Origin: Microbacterium testaceum
Lineage (GTDB): Bacteria > Actinomycetota > Actinomycetes > Actinomycetales > Microbacteriaceae
DNA length: 64,000 nucleotides
Direction of reading: 5' to 3'
Assembly: GCF_006539145.1 (NCBI RefSeq)
Contig: NZ_BJML01000002.1
Span: 248,001 to 312,000 of the forward strand
Position 1 is the first letter of the stretch, and every line of letters starts with the position of its first letter. A model generated the notes under the pieces. That model made no database searches. It was not told the origin of the DNA and saw nothing but the letters and a program-made list of their open reading frames with translations. This document shows, piece after piece, positions 1 through 9,521 of the stretch. A program made the position numbers and the translations under genes.

Positions 1-2523
1 CGGTGCCGCCGGACGCTCGCTCGGCCAGTCCTTCGCCGTGCCGCCCACCCGCACGGCGGGAGACCCCGCCCACGACTGGTCGGCCTTGACGCGGCCGAAC
101 ACCGCGGACCCCGGCGCGATCTCGGCGCGACGACCGATGCGCGTTCCGGGAGCGAGGGTCGAGCGGGCTCCGACGGTGGCCTCCGCCCCGATGCGCACCT
201 CGCCGATACGGACCAGGTCGCCGTCGATCCAGTACCCGGTGAGATCGACCTCGGGCTCGATCGAGGCGCCGTCGCCGACGACGAGCATGCCCGTGACCGG
301 CGGCAGCGCGTGCAGGTCGACGTTGCGTCCGATGCGCGCGCCGAGAGCGCGGGCGTAGTACGACACCCAGGGGGCACCGGCGAGGCCCACGGCATCCACC
401 TGATCGGCGATCTGCTCGGCGAGCCAGAGGCGGATGTGCACCCACCCTCCGCGCGGGTAGTCGCCGGGGCGCACCCCCGCGAGCAGCACGCGAGCGGACG
501 CCACGGCGATCGCCATGCGACCGAACGGCGTCGCGAACACGACGAGGCCGACGACGAGAGCGGGCCACGGCACCGTCGGCAGCACGTCGAACCCGGGGAC
601 GAGCCGAAGGATCGCCGAGGCGGTGAGCAGATAGAGCACCCATCTCACGCCCGAGAGGATGAAGAGCGGGACCCCGAGCAGCGTCTGCGCCCACTGGGTC
701 GTGCGCGGCGTGGGCTCGGGGCGGTGGAATTCGGCGGGGGCCTCGTCGGCGAGCTGCGGTCCGAGCGCCTTGGCCATCGCGCCCAGACGCGGCACGTCGT
801 AGATGTCGGCGACCGAGAACTCGGGGACGCGCGCTCGAATGCGCGAGACGAGCTGCGCGGCCGCGAGCGAGCCGCCGCCCAGATCGAAGAAATCCGCCTT
901 GCGGTCGGTGACCGGCAGGCCCAGCACGGCCTGCCATTGCTCGGCCAGCCAGACCTCGTTGTCCGAGAAGTCGGTGGGGACGGGTGCTTCGACACCGGGT
1001 AGCGGCCAAGGAAGGGCGGCGCGGTCGACTTTGCCCGAGGTGCGCACGGGCAGAGCGTCAACCACACCCAGGAGCGGGATGGTCGCCGCCGGGAGGCGCT
1101 CCGCGAGAGCCGCGCGCGCCTCGGGGCGATCGAGCTCCGCCCCCTCCTCCATCACCAGGTAACCGACGAGAACCGGCACGCCGGCCTCGGTGGTGCGCAC
1201 GGCGACCGTGGCCGCGCTGACGTGGCGCAGGTCCTGCAGTGCCGACTCCACCTCGCCGAGCTCGATGCGCCGACCGCCGACCTTCACCTGGTCGTCGGCC
1301 CTCCCCTGGAACACCAGCCCCTCGGGCTCGAAGCGCACGAGGTCGCCGGAGCGATACGCCCGCTCCCACCCGAGGGTCGGCATCGACGCGTACTTCTCGG
1401 CGTCCTTCGCCGGGTCGAGATAACGGGCGAGACCGACGCCACCGATGATCAGCTCGCCCGTCTCCCCCTCCGCCACGGGGAGGCCCTCGGCATCCACCAC
1501 CGCGAGAGCCCACCCGTCGAGGGGCAGACCGATGCGCACGGGCAGCGAGCCGTCGAGCGGGGCGGCGCACGCCACGACCGTCGCCTCGGTCGGTCCGTAC
1601 GTGTTCCAGACCTCTCGCCCCTCGGCCACGAGACGCGCGGCGAGCTCGGGCGGGCACGCCTCACCGCCGAAGATCAGCAGACGCACGTTCTCGATCGAGT
1701 CCGCCGGCCACATCGCCGCGAGCGTCGGGACGGTCGACACGACCGTGATCCCCTGGCGGAGCAGCCAGGGGGCGAGGTCCTCGCCGGATCGTACGAGAGA
1801 GCGGGGAGCCGGCACGAGACACGCGCCGTGACCCCAGGCGAGCCACATCTCCTCGCACGAGGCGTCGAAGGCCACCGAAAGCCCCGCGAGCACCCGGTCC
1901 CCCGGACCGAGCGGTTCCCCCTGCAGGAAGATACGTCCCTCCGCCTCGACGAACGCCGCCGCCGAGCGGTGCGACACCGCGACCCCCTTCGGAACACCGG
2001 TGGAGCCCGAGGTGAAGATGATCCACGCGTCGTCGTCGACGGTGGGCGGGGCGACGATCGGCACGGCACTCGTGCTCGGGTGCGGAGCGTCCCCCTCGTA
2101 GAGACGCACGAGATCACCCTCCGTCGCGACGAACTCCCCCGCGCCCGCCACGATGCCGCGCACGCCAGCCTCGCCGAACACCAAGCGCGCACGCTCGTCG
2201 GGGTCGTCGGCATCCACCGGGACGTAGGCGGCGCCCGCCGCCATCACCGCGAGGATCGAGACGTACAGCTCCTTGGAGCCGGACGGCATGCGTACGCCCA
2301 CCCGGTCGCCTCGCCGCACCCCGGCGTCGTGCAGGGCGGCGGCCGTGCGCCACACGCGCGCCAGGAGTTCGCGATAGCTGAGGGCACCCGACCCGTCGTC
2401 GATCGCAGAAGCCTCGGGATGCCGTGCGGCGACGTCGGTGAGGATGTCGATGAGCGTGCGCGGGGGCGGCGCGGCCCCTGTCCGGTCGAGCGGGGCCTGA
2501 GCTTCGGAAGCGAAGGTCGTCAC
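1..2523 (-). CDS. Pls/PosA-family non-ribosomal peptide synthetase, 5' part (C-terminus outside window)
   Basis: 841 codons are visible and the frame is still open at the window edge. An AMP-forming adenylation domain comes first (about residues 20-530) with the motifs TSGSTGVPKG, NTYGPTEATV and YRSGDLV. A carrier domain follows with DLGGGS, whose Ser near residue 552 would carry phosphopantetheine. Then come hydrophobic segments (about 620-690) and the start of hexapeptide-type left-handed beta-helix repeats with glycines spaced as in acyltransferases. This A-PCP-membrane-LbH order is that of the Pls/PosA family, which includes epsilon-poly-lysine synthase; no condensation domain is seen. 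Substrate cannot be told by eye. GTG at 2523 is chosen because no better start lies upstream, but it lacks a clear ribosome site. It is divergent from pstS, with PHO repeats between them. Confidence 0.85.
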   Translation of the reverse strand, partial: MTTFASEAQAPLDRTGAAPPPRTLIDILTDVAARHPEASAIDDGSGALSYRELLARVWRTAAALHDAGVRRGDRVGVRMPSGSKELYVSILAVMAAGAAYVPVDADDPDERARLVFGEAGVRGIVAGAGEFVATEGDLVRLYEGDAPHPSTSAVPIVAPPTVDDDAWIIFTSGSTGVPKGVAVSHRSAAAFVEAEGRIFLQGEPLGPGDRVLAGLSVAFDASCEEMWLAWGHGACLVPAPRSLVRSGEDLAPWLLRQGITVVSTVPTLAAMWPADSIENVRLLIFGGEACPPELAARLVAEGREVWNTYGPTEATVVACAAPLDGSLPVRIGLPLDGWALAVVDAEGLPVAEGETGELIIGGVGLARYLDPAKDAEKYASMPTLGWERAYRSGDLVRFEPEGLVFQGRADDQVKVGGRRIELGEVESALQDLRHVSAATVAVRTTEAGVPVLVGYLVMEEGAELDRPEARAALAERLPAATIPLLGVVDALPVRTSGKVDRAALPWPLPGVEAPVPTDFSDNEVWLAEQWQAVLGLPVTDRKADFFDLGGGSLAAAQLVSRIRARVPEFSVADIYDVPRLGAMAKALGPQLADEAPAEFHRPEPTPRTTQWAQTLLGVPLFILSGVRWVLYLLTASAILRLVPGFDVLPTVPWPALVVGLVVFATPFGRMAIAVASARVLLAGVRPGDYPRGGWVHIRLWLAEQIADQVDAVGLAGAPWVSYYARALGARIGRNVDLHALPPVTGMLVVGDGASIEPEVDLTGYWIDGDLVRIGEVRIGAEATVGARSTLAPGTRIGRRAEIAPGSAVFGRVKADQSWAGSPAVRVGGTAKDWPSERPAAP

Positions 2524-2573
2524 GGAGGTGAACAGTACAACCCCCGGGAAAACGCCCCGGAACGGCCACCCCG

Positions 2574-2591
2574 GTTCACCTTCCGTTCACC
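2574..2591. promoter_or_regulatory. PHO box (PhoP/PhoB-type direct repeat)
   Basis: GTTCACC at 2574-2580 is repeated exactly 11 nt later at 2585-2591. A weaker unit, GTTCTCT, lies in the same register at 2607-2613, and off-register GTTTACC (2620) and GTTCACG (2627) follow. Eleven-nt direct repeats of GTTCACC are the PhoP box known from Streptomyces. Its place between the synthetase and pstS suggests phosphate control of pst, and perhaps of both directions. Confidence 0.75.
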
Positions 2592-2682
2592 CGTGCAACG
2601 CAGTCTGTTCTCTGTCGCTGTTTACCGTTCACGACGAACCCTGCACCGGGTTCCTGTTCCCGACATGCGAAGGATTCACACC

Positions 2683-3810
2683 GTGAAGCTCTCCCGACTC
2701 GCCCAGCTGGGCACCGTGGCCGCCGTGGCCTCCCTGACCCTCGCCGGCTGCGCCGGCCCCTCGGGCTCCGGCGACGCCGCGGGCTCGACCCCCTCGTCGA
2801 CCTCGTCCGACGTCGCCTTCACGATCGACCCGAACCTCTCGGGCACGATCACCGCGGGCGGTTCGAGTGCCCAGGCCAACGCGCAGGCCGCGTGGACCAG
2901 CGCATACAACGCCCAGGCCAAGGGCGTCACGATCAACTATGACAAGTCGCAGGGCTCCGGCGGTGGCGTGACCAACTTCCTGAGCGGCGCGTACGACTTC
3001 GCCGGCTCCGACTCGCCGCTGAACGCCGACCAGACGGCCCAGTCCAAGGCGCTCTGCACCGAGGGCGGCGTGAACATCCCCGTCTACCTCGACGGTGTCG
3101 CGATCATCTTCAACATCCCCGGCGTCACCAGCCTGAAGCTCTCGGGTGAGACCATCGCGAAGATCTTCGCCCTGCAGATCACCGACTGGTCCGACCCGGC
3201 CATCACGAAGGACAACGGGACGGCTCTCGCCGCCGGCGCCATCACCACCGTCGCCCGTTCGGACGGCTCCGGCACGACGCAGAACTTCACCAACTACCTC
3301 GCCGCGACGCAGTCGTCGGTCTGGACCAAGCCCGCGGGCAAGGACTGGCCGATCGAGGGCAACGTGTCGAAGCAGAAGGGTGGCTCGGGCGTCGTCGAGG
3401 CCGTCAAGGCCGGCTCCGGCACCATCGGCTACGCCGACCACTCCGCCATCGGCAGCCTGAACGCCGCGTCGATCATCCAGGACGGCACCGCGATCGCGTA
3501 CAGCCCCGAGGCCGTCACGGCGACCTTCGCCGCTGCCGCTGTCGACGCCAGCAACGGCGTCGCGGGCGACCTGTCGAAGAAGTTCGACTACTCGAAGCTC
3601 ACGGCCGAGACCTACCCGATCCCGCTCGTGTCGTACGCGATCACCTGCACCACGTTCAAGGACGCGAAGCAGTCGGAGCTCGTGAAGTCGTACCTCGGCT
3701 TCGTCACCAGCACCCTCGGCCAGCAGGTCGCGGCCAAGAACGCCGGCTCCGCGCCGCTGCCCGACTCGGTGCTCTCGGCTGCTGCCGAGACGCTCGCGTC
3801 GATCAAGTAA
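2683..3810 (+). CDS. pstS: phosphate ABC transporter, substrate-binding lipoprotein PstS
   Basis: 375 aa. High-affinity phosphate-binding protein held outside the cell membrane by a lipid. The signal peptide ends in the lipobox LAGC (Cys23). The mature part has the PstS pattern: GGSSAQANAQAAW near the N-terminus, DKSQGSGGGVTNF, FAGSDSPL, and RSDGSGTTQNFTNYL, whose Ser/Arg/Thr-rich loops bind phosphate. GTG at 2683 is chosen because AAGGA sits about 8 nt before it; an in-frame ATG at 2665 lacks such a site. First gene of pstSCAB, behind a PHO box, so expected to rise on phosphate starvation. The 130-bp gap before pstC is the largest gap in the operon. Confidence 0.95.
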   Translation: MKLSRLAQLGTVAAVASLTLAGCAGPSGSGDAAGSTPSSTSSDVAFTIDPNLSGTITAGGSSAQANAQAAWTSAYNAQAKGVTINYDKSQGSGGGVTNFLSGAYDFAGSDSPLNADQTAQSKALCTEGGVNIPVYLDGVAIIFNIPGVTSLKLSGETIAKIFALQITDWSDPAITKDNGTALAAGAITTVARSDGSGTTQNFTNYLAATQSSVWTKPAGKDWPIEGNVSKQKGGSGVVEAVKAGSGTIGYADHSAIGSLNAASIIQDGTAIAYSPEAVTATFAAAAVDASNGVAGDLSKKFDYSKLTAETYPIPLVSYAITCTTFKDAKQSELVKSYLGFVTSTLGQQVAAKNAGSAPLPDSVLSAAAETLASIK

Positions 3811-3936
3811 ACATCTCTTCGGACTCGGCCCGGTCCGCACCTCGCGTGCGGATCGGGCCGGGCTGATCGGAGCGGTCGACTCGTCGAACGCTCCGCTGAG
3901 CCGACATCCTCAGAGATACCCGATCGAGGAGAACCC

Positions 3937-3972
3937 ATGACCCGTGCCGAGCGTGAGATTCCCCGTGACTGA
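3937..3972 (+). promoter_or_regulatory. 11-codon upstream reading frame overlapping the pstC start
   Basis: The best ribosome site before pstC (GAGGAGAA, 3926-3933) is spaced for ATG 3937, but that frame stops after 11 codons at TGA 3970-3972. It overlaps all pstC start candidates (GTG 3944, 3953, 3965). It could be a leader peptide that couples translation to pstC, or just a strong ribosome site serving GTG 3944. Confidence 0.35.
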
Positions 3973-4981
3973 CACCGTCGCAGACACCGAGACCGCCCCG
4001 TCTTCCCCTCCCCCGCGGACGTCCATCGTCGGCAAGCGCCGCGTGGGAGACTCCGTCTTCCTGGGGCTGTCGACGACGGCCGCCGTGTCGATCATGATCA
4101 TCCTCGCCGGCGTGGCGATCTTCCTGATCATCCGCGGCATCCCCGCCATCACCGGCAACTGGACCGAGGGCGATCTCGCCGGGTACCAGAACGGGAGCTG
4201 GACGAATTTCTGGGAGTACGTCGGTCCGCTGCTCTTCGGCAGCATCTGGGCCGCGCTCATCGCCATGGTGATCGGAACTCCCGTCGCCATCGGCATCGCG
4301 CTGTTCATCTCGCACTACGCGCCCCGGCGCATCGCCGGCTTCCTCGGCTACATCGTCGACCTTCTGGCCGCGGTCCCCTCGATCGTGTTCGGCCTGTGGG
4401 GCATCATCGTCATGCGCCCGCTGCTCGTGCCGGTCGGCGAGTTCCTCAACCAGTACCTCGGCTGGATCCCGCTCTTCCAGGGTCCCGTCTCGACCACCGG
4501 CTCGACCATGTTCACCGGTGGCGTCGTGCTCGCCGTGATGATCCTCCCGATCGTCACCTCGATCACGCGCGAGATCTTCCTGCAGACCCCCCGTCTGCAC
4601 GAAGAGGCCGCCCTCGCCCTCGGCGCCACGCGCTGGGAGATGATCCGCCTCGCGGTGTTCCCCTACGCCCGCAGCGGAATGGTCTCGGCCACGCTGCTGG
4701 GCCTCGGCCGCGCCCTCGGCGAGACGATGGCCATCGCGCTCATCGTGTCGCCCAGCCTCATCTACTCGGTGCTCCTGCTCACCGACGGCTACAACTCGCA
4801 GACCATCGCGGCCAACATCGCGCTGAACTTCCCGATCGCCACCGACCTGCAGCGATCCGCGCTCATCGGAACCGGTCTCATGCTGTTCGTGGTGTCGCTC
4901 GCGGTGAACATGCTCGCCCGCTACATCATCGGGGCGACCGGCCCCGGTGCGAAGGGTCGCAAGAAGGGCAAGCGCTCATGA
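3944..4981 (+). CDS. pstC: phosphate ABC transporter permease PstC
   Basis: About 345 aa with six predicted membrane helices after a short Pro/Thr-rich cytoplasmic start. It carries the permease EAA-like loop (EEAALALGATRWEMIRLAVFP) that docks on PstB. Together with PstA it forms the phosphate channel. The start is uncertain: GTG 3944 is closest to the strong ribosome site at 3926-3933 (spacing about 11 nt), while GTG 3965 would overlap the stop of the 11-codon upstream frame. The 3' end overlaps pstA as ATGA. Confidence 0.93.
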   Translation: MPSVRFPVTDTVADTETAPSSPPPRTSIVGKRRVGDSVFLGLSTTAAVSIMIILAGVAIFLIIRGIPAITGNWTEGDLAGYQNGSWTNFWEYVGPLLFGSIWAALIAMVIGTPVAIGIALFISHYAPRRIAGFLGYIVDLLAAVPSIVFGLWGIIVMRPLLVPVGEFLNQYLGWIPLFQGPVSTTGSTMFTGGVVLAVMILPIVTSITREIFLQTPRLHEEAALALGATRWEMIRLAVFPYARSGMVSATLLGLGRALGETMAIALIVSPSLIYSVLLLTDGYNSQTIAANIALNFPIATDLQRSALIGTGLMLFVVSLAVNMLARYIIGATGPGAKGRKKGKRS

Positions 4982-6066
4982 CCGTCACGGCCCCCTCGTC
5001 CTCCGCTCCCCTGGCGCTGACCAGCGGCCAGCTCCCCCGCTTCATCGAACCCGCCCTGCTGCTGGGTATCGCGGTCGTCGTGGCCGGAATCCAGTTCCTC
5101 CTCGGGGGCTTCAACCTCGCGGCGTGGCTCGTGCTCTCGGCGGTGCTCTACCTGATCGCCATCGGGGTCGGCTCCTCGATCGTCGAGAACCGCCGCAAGG
5201 CCGTGGATCGTGTCGTACGCGGTCTCGTGACGGTGGCGTTCCTGCTCGCTGTCGCCCCGCTCATCTCGACCCTGTGGACCGTGGTGTCGAAGGGCCTCGC
5301 GGTGGTCAACTGGAACTTCGTCACGCAGGTGGGCGGCACCGCGTTCAACCCCGACACGCTCGAGGTGGTCGCCACCGCGGGCGCCTGGCAGGCCATCACG
5401 GGCACGCTCATCATCACGGGGATCGCGGCTCTCATCTCGGTGCCGATCGGTGTGCTCGCCGCGGTCTACCTCGTCGAGTACGCGCAGCCGAACAACCCGC
5501 TGCGCCGCGCGATCACCTTCCTCGTCGACGTGATGACCGGCATCCCCTCGATCGTCGCGGGTCTGTTCGCCTTCTCGCTGTTCAGCCTGGTCGTCGGTCC
5601 GAAGGCGTTCAGCGGCTTCTCGGCATCCATCGCCCTGTGCGTGCTGATGATCCCCATCGTCATCCGCTCGACCGAGGAGATGCTGCGTCTGGTCCCGGCC
5701 GACCTGCGCGAGGCCTCCCTCGCCCTGGGCGTGCCGCGCTCGGCCACGATCATCAAGGTCGTGCTGCGGACGGCGGCCTCGGGCATCATCACCGGCGTCG
5801 TGCTGGCCGTCGCGCGCGTGGTGGGTGAGACCGCACCGATCTTCATCGCCGCGAGCTTCACCGACAACTTCAACGCCAACCCCTTCGAGGGTCCCATGCA
5901 GACCCTCCCGGTCATGGCGTACACCGCGTACAGCTTCCCCGGGCAGGACATCGATGCGTCGCAGGCGAACGCCTGGGGTGCCGCCTTCCTTCTCGTCGTC
6001 CTCGTCGTCATCTTCAACCTGATCGCCCGTATCGTGGCGGCGGTGTTCGCGCCCAAGGCGCGCTGA
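4978..6066 (+). CDS. pstA: phosphate ABC transporter permease PstA
   Basis: 362 aa integral membrane protein, partner of PstC. Two or three hydrophobic segments lie in the first 100 residues, then the binding-protein-dependent permease domain with the loop DLREASLALGVPRSATIIKV, which contacts the ATPase. The N-terminal pair of extra helices makes it longer than E. coli PstA; similar long forms are usual in actinobacteria. The ATG overlaps the pstC stop (ATGA), so translation is probably coupled. PstB follows after 18 bp. Confidence 0.95.
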   Translation: MTVTAPSSSAPLALTSGQLPRFIEPALLLGIAVVVAGIQFLLGGFNLAAWLVLSAVLYLIAIGVGSSIVENRRKAVDRVVRGLVTVAFLLAVAPLISTLWTVVSKGLAVVNWNFVTQVGGTAFNPDTLEVVATAGAWQAITGTLIITGIAALISVPIGVLAAVYLVEYAQPNNPLRRAITFLVDVMTGIPSIVAGLFAFSLFSLVVGPKAFSGFSASIALCVLMIPIVIRSTEEMLRLVPADLREASLALGVPRSATIIKVVLRTAASGIITGVVLAVARVVGETAPIFIAASFTDNFNANPFEGPMQTLPVMAYTAYSFPGQDIDASQANAWGAAFLLVVLVVIFNLIARIVAAVFAPKAR

Positions 6067-6084
6067 GCCCAGAAAGGCACACTC

Positions 6085-6864
<780 letters not shown>

Positions 6865-6877
6865 GCAGCCACCGCGC

Positions 6878-6903
6878 GAAGGCCCCGCTCCGGCGGGGCC
6901 TTC
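6878..6903. terminator. terminator after pstB (bidirectional)
   Basis: Perfect 11-bp stem GAAGGCCCCGC / GCGGGGCCTTC with a TCCG loop. It lies between convergent pstB and the aminotransferase gene and can serve both strands. Confidence 0.85.
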
Positions 6904-6919
6904 GTCGTCTCTCCGAGCC

Positions 6920-7804
6920 TCAGTCGCGAGGGCTGAGCAGGTACGCGTTCAGCTCGTCGGTGAACGCGCGGTCCACCGGCACGTCGGCGCCGTCGACGGA
7001 GCGGATCGGGGCCGCGAGCCGGACGCTCGACAGGAGCCACGCGGCATCCGCTCTCGAAAGATCCCCGGCGGGAACGGTCTCGTACGACGTGGCGAAGCCG
7101 CGACCCTCGAGAAAGGCGAACAAGCTGAGCTGCGTCGTCCCGTGCAGGATCCCGGCCTGCGGCTCCGGCGTGACGAAGCGATCACCGAAACGCAGGACGA
7201 CGGATGCCGTGGGCGCCTCGAGCAGATACCCGTCGCTCGTGACGAAAACGGCGTCGTCGGCCCCGCGGCTCTTGGCCTCGCGGATGGCGGCCATGTTGAC
7301 CGCGTATGAGAGCGTCTTCGCGCCGAGCAGGAGCCAGGGAGCGCGAGCCGGCACGTCGAGGGCGTAGCCGCGGTCGAGGGTCGCGACGCCGACCCCCTCG
7401 GTGCGTCCGCGGCTGTTGTCGGGAGCGTCGGCGAGGGTGATCCACGCGGTCGGTGCGGGCCCGTGCTCGACGCCGCGGCTGAGGAGCAGTTTCATGACGT
7501 TCTCGCCCTCGCCCGCGGCACGAGCTGCGCGCTCGATCGCGACGCGCCACTGCCCGAGATTCGGCGCGGGCAGGTCGCAGAGCGCGGCCGAGTGGACCAG
7601 ACGCGCAAGGTGGGGTTCGATCTCCTGAACGTGCCCGTCGACGACGCCGAGGCTCTCGAAGATCCCGTCACCGCGCTGCGCGCTCAGCTCGCCCACCCCC
7701 AGGGCGGGGCCGTCGGGATCGATCTCTCGCAGGGTGTCGGCGTAGTCGCTGCGTTCCTCGTCGGATGCCACGGGGTCGATCACGAGAGCGAAGCGCCAAG
7801 CCAT
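6920..7804 (-). CDS. class IV aminotransferase / aminodeoxychorismate lyase-like
   Basis: 294 aa PLP-dependent fold-type IV enzyme. The likely Schiff-base Lys is K163 in GAKTLSYAVN, followed by the typical DDAVFVTSDGYLLEAPTASV segment that binds the cofactor. The family covers 4-amino-4-deoxychorismate lyase (PabC, folate synthesis), D-amino acid and branched-chain aminotransferases; the overall pattern favours a PabC-like role but the substrate is not settled. No folate gene lies beside it. About 190 bp separates its start from the next minus-strand gene, enough for its own promoter. Confidence 0.8.
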   Translation of the reverse strand: MAWRFALVIDPVASDEERSDYADTLREIDPDGPALGVGELSAQRGDGIFESLGVVDGHVQEIEPHLARLVHSAALCDLPAPNLGQWRVAIERAARAAGEGENVMKLLLSRGVEHGPAPTAWITLADAPDNSRGRTEGVGVATLDRGYALDVPARAPWLLLGAKTLSYAVNMAAIREAKSRGADDAVFVTSDGYLLEAPTASVVLRFGDRFVTPEPQAGILHGTTQLSLFAFLEGRGFATSYETVPAGDLSRADAAWLLSSVRLAAPIRSVDGADVPVDRAFTDELNAYLLSPRD

Positions 7805-7992
7805 GAGGCGAGCCTACGCCGCCGGGCCGACACGCCCGGGCCTTGTCAACGGGGCCGCGGAAGGGAATGTCCGCGGGCGGGTCTTGTTACACTTCTTCAG
7901 CCGGGCCGCAGTAACCCCGGGCTCCATCTTCTGCCGCTATGAGCGGCCATGCGCCGAGAGGCGTTCTGCGGTCCGGCACTTCTCTTTCCCGC

Positions 7993-8631
7993 TCAGGTCA
8001 GCGCGTCGCGGCGCCAGAGAGCAGCGGATGCCGAGAGGTCTTCCGCGTAGGTCGCCAGGCGCAGGGCCCGCGTCGTCAGCGCGGACGCCCGCTCCGATTC
8101 GGTGTTCTCGTAATCATCGGCGAGGTGCGTCGACCCCGCCGCCTGCACACGGCAGAACGCCGCCGCGCGGTCGAGGGCCACGGCGAAGTCCCCCTCGAAG
8201 AGGCCGCGCAGAATGGTGTCGATCAACCGCACGAGTTCTTCGGGGCCTGCGGGGGCGGGAGCGCCGGCGACCACGGCATCCACCGTCGCGATCTCCACGC
8301 GCCCGCGTTCGTACAGCAGAGCGGCCGTCGCCGCGTCGTCGTGGATCATCAGCTGCAGCAGGTAGAGACGCCAGAGCGCCCCGGGCAGCGATCGGGCAGG
8401 CGAGCGCGACCACAGCTCGGCGATGTCGTCGATGCCGTGGTCGTCGGTGAAGGCGACGAGACGCTCGACCACGTCGATGCTCGGGTCGGCCCGCACGCGC
8501 GACAAGAGCGCCTGCGCCGTGCTGTGCGCGACCCGCGACACCTCGGCCGGGTCTTCCGCGGCGAAGAGGCGGTCGAACAGCTCGGCGGGACGCCGGACCG
8601 GCTTGTGGAACTCGCGGGGGGAATCGCTCAT
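7993..8631 (-). CDS. conserved actinobacterial protein of unknown function
   Basis: 212 aa, soluble and rich in helices (segments such as ALLSRVRADPSIDVVERLVAF and GALWRLYLLQLMIHDD). No catalytic motif, signal peptide or membrane segment. From memory, homologues beside pabC-like genes in Microbacteriaceae are sometimes labelled RNA polymerase beta subunit, but nothing here resembles rpoB or rpoC, so that name should not be used. It starts FHKPVRRPAELFDRLF, which looks like the family's conserved N-terminus. Monocistronic or weakly linked to the aminotransferase downstream. Confidence 0.65.
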   Translation of the reverse strand: MSDSPREFHKPVRRPAELFDRLFAAEDPAEVSRVAHSTAQALLSRVRADPSIDVVERLVAFTDDHGIDDIAELWSRSPARSLPGALWRLYLLQLMIHDDAATAALLYERGRVEIATVDAVVAGAPAPAGPEELVRLIDTILRGLFEGDFAVALDRAAAFCRVQAAGSTHLADDYENTESERASALTTRALRLATYAEDLSASAALWRRDALT

Positions 8632-8660
8632 TCATCCAGGCTAGAGCGTCGGTCTGCTCG

Positions 8661-8694
8661 CTGCGGCCGCCCGCACGGACGCGCGCGGCCGCAG
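8661..8694 (-). terminator. terminator after rskA
   Basis: Perfect 10-bp stem CTGCGGCCGC / GCGGCCGCAG with a 14-nt loop, just past the rskA stop. There is no T run, so strength is uncertain. Confidence 0.5.
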
Positions 8695-8705
8695 GAAGCG
8701 AACGA

Positions 8706-9521
8706 TCACGCCGTGGCGACGGCGACGACGGGGGCGGTGCTCGGAGTACCGTCAGGCGATCCGCCGGCGGGTTCGATCGTCACGGCGATGACATCGCCCG
8801 CGTGCATCTCGCCCTTCAACACGGCGGTGGCCCTGCCCGCCTCATCGGGCTCGAACGTGCCGGCCGCGATCGGGGTGTCACCGCGGACGAACCACAGCTC
8901 GTACGTCTTGTCGGCGGCGAGGGCCGGCATCCCGTCGGTGACGAGGACGCTCTGCCCCGTCGAGGGCGACCAGTGCGCGGTCGCCACCGTGCCGTCGGGC
9001 AGAGTGGTCGACGCCGACTGCGCGTCGGGGGCGTCTTCGATCTGACGGAGCGCGACGACCGACGACGGCGGCGAGACGAGCTGGCTCACCGTGACGGCGC
9101 CGAAGCCCAGGATCAACACCGCCGCGAGCGATGCGGCCAGGGTGAACCACCGACGGGGGCGCGAGCCGGACGCCGAGGACGGACCGACGGAGACGGTCTC
9201 CCGCTCGGGCTCGACGGGCGCAGCACCCGCAGCGGCGAAGTCCTCGTCGTCGCCGGGCGGGAAGGACTCAGAAGTGGACGCGACGGCTGACTCCTGCGGC
9301 AGCTCGGAGATGCGCGCGAACAGCGAGGCCCGGACGGACGGCGGGGGCTCGACAGGCTCGACAGAAGCGCTGATCGCGGCGACAGCATCAGCGGCACCGC
9401 GTACATGGTGGCCCCAGTGCGGGTTGCCCGCCAAAGCCTCCTGGTACGCGCGTTCATCTGCCTCGGAGAGCGCATTGAGCGCGTGTCCGACGGCGAGGTC
9501 GGCGAAATCCCTCTCGTTCAC
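8706..9521 (-). CDS. rskA: anti-sigma-K factor RskA
   Basis: 271 aa single-pass membrane protein. A cytoplasmic N-terminal anti-sigma domain (about 1-75) is followed by an acidic, Pro/Ser-rich linker, one membrane helix (about 126-149) and an extracytoplasmic RskA C-terminal domain with the family pattern ALAADKTYELWFVRG...AGTFEPDEAGRATAVL. It holds SigK inactive until it is cut by regulated proteolysis. I see no HxxxCxxC zinc motif. GTG 9521 overlaps the sigK stop (GTGA), so the pair is translated together. Confidence 0.9.
   Translation of the reverse strand: MNERDFADLAVGHALNALSEADERAYQEALAGNPHWGHHVRGAADAVAAISASVEPVEPPPSVRASLFARISELPQESAVASTSESFPPGDDEDFAAAGAAPVEPERETVSVGPSSASGSRPRRWFTLAASLAAVLILGFGAVTVSQLVSPPSSVVALRQIEDAPDAQSASTTLPDGTVATAHWSPSTGQSVLVTDGMPALAADKTYELWFVRGDTPIAAGTFEPDEAGRATAVLKGEMHAGDVIAVTIEPAGGSPDGTPSTAPVVAVATA

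Noticed and set aside
1222..2682. Long plus-strand frame running into pstS
   Set aside because: It is antisense to the synthetase, Arg/His-rich and lacks any domain; pstS has its own signal peptide and ribosome site at 2683.
7993..8631. Label as RNA polymerase beta subunit
   Set aside because: The 212-aa protein has no rpoB or rpoC motif; the name seems to be an inherited annotation error.
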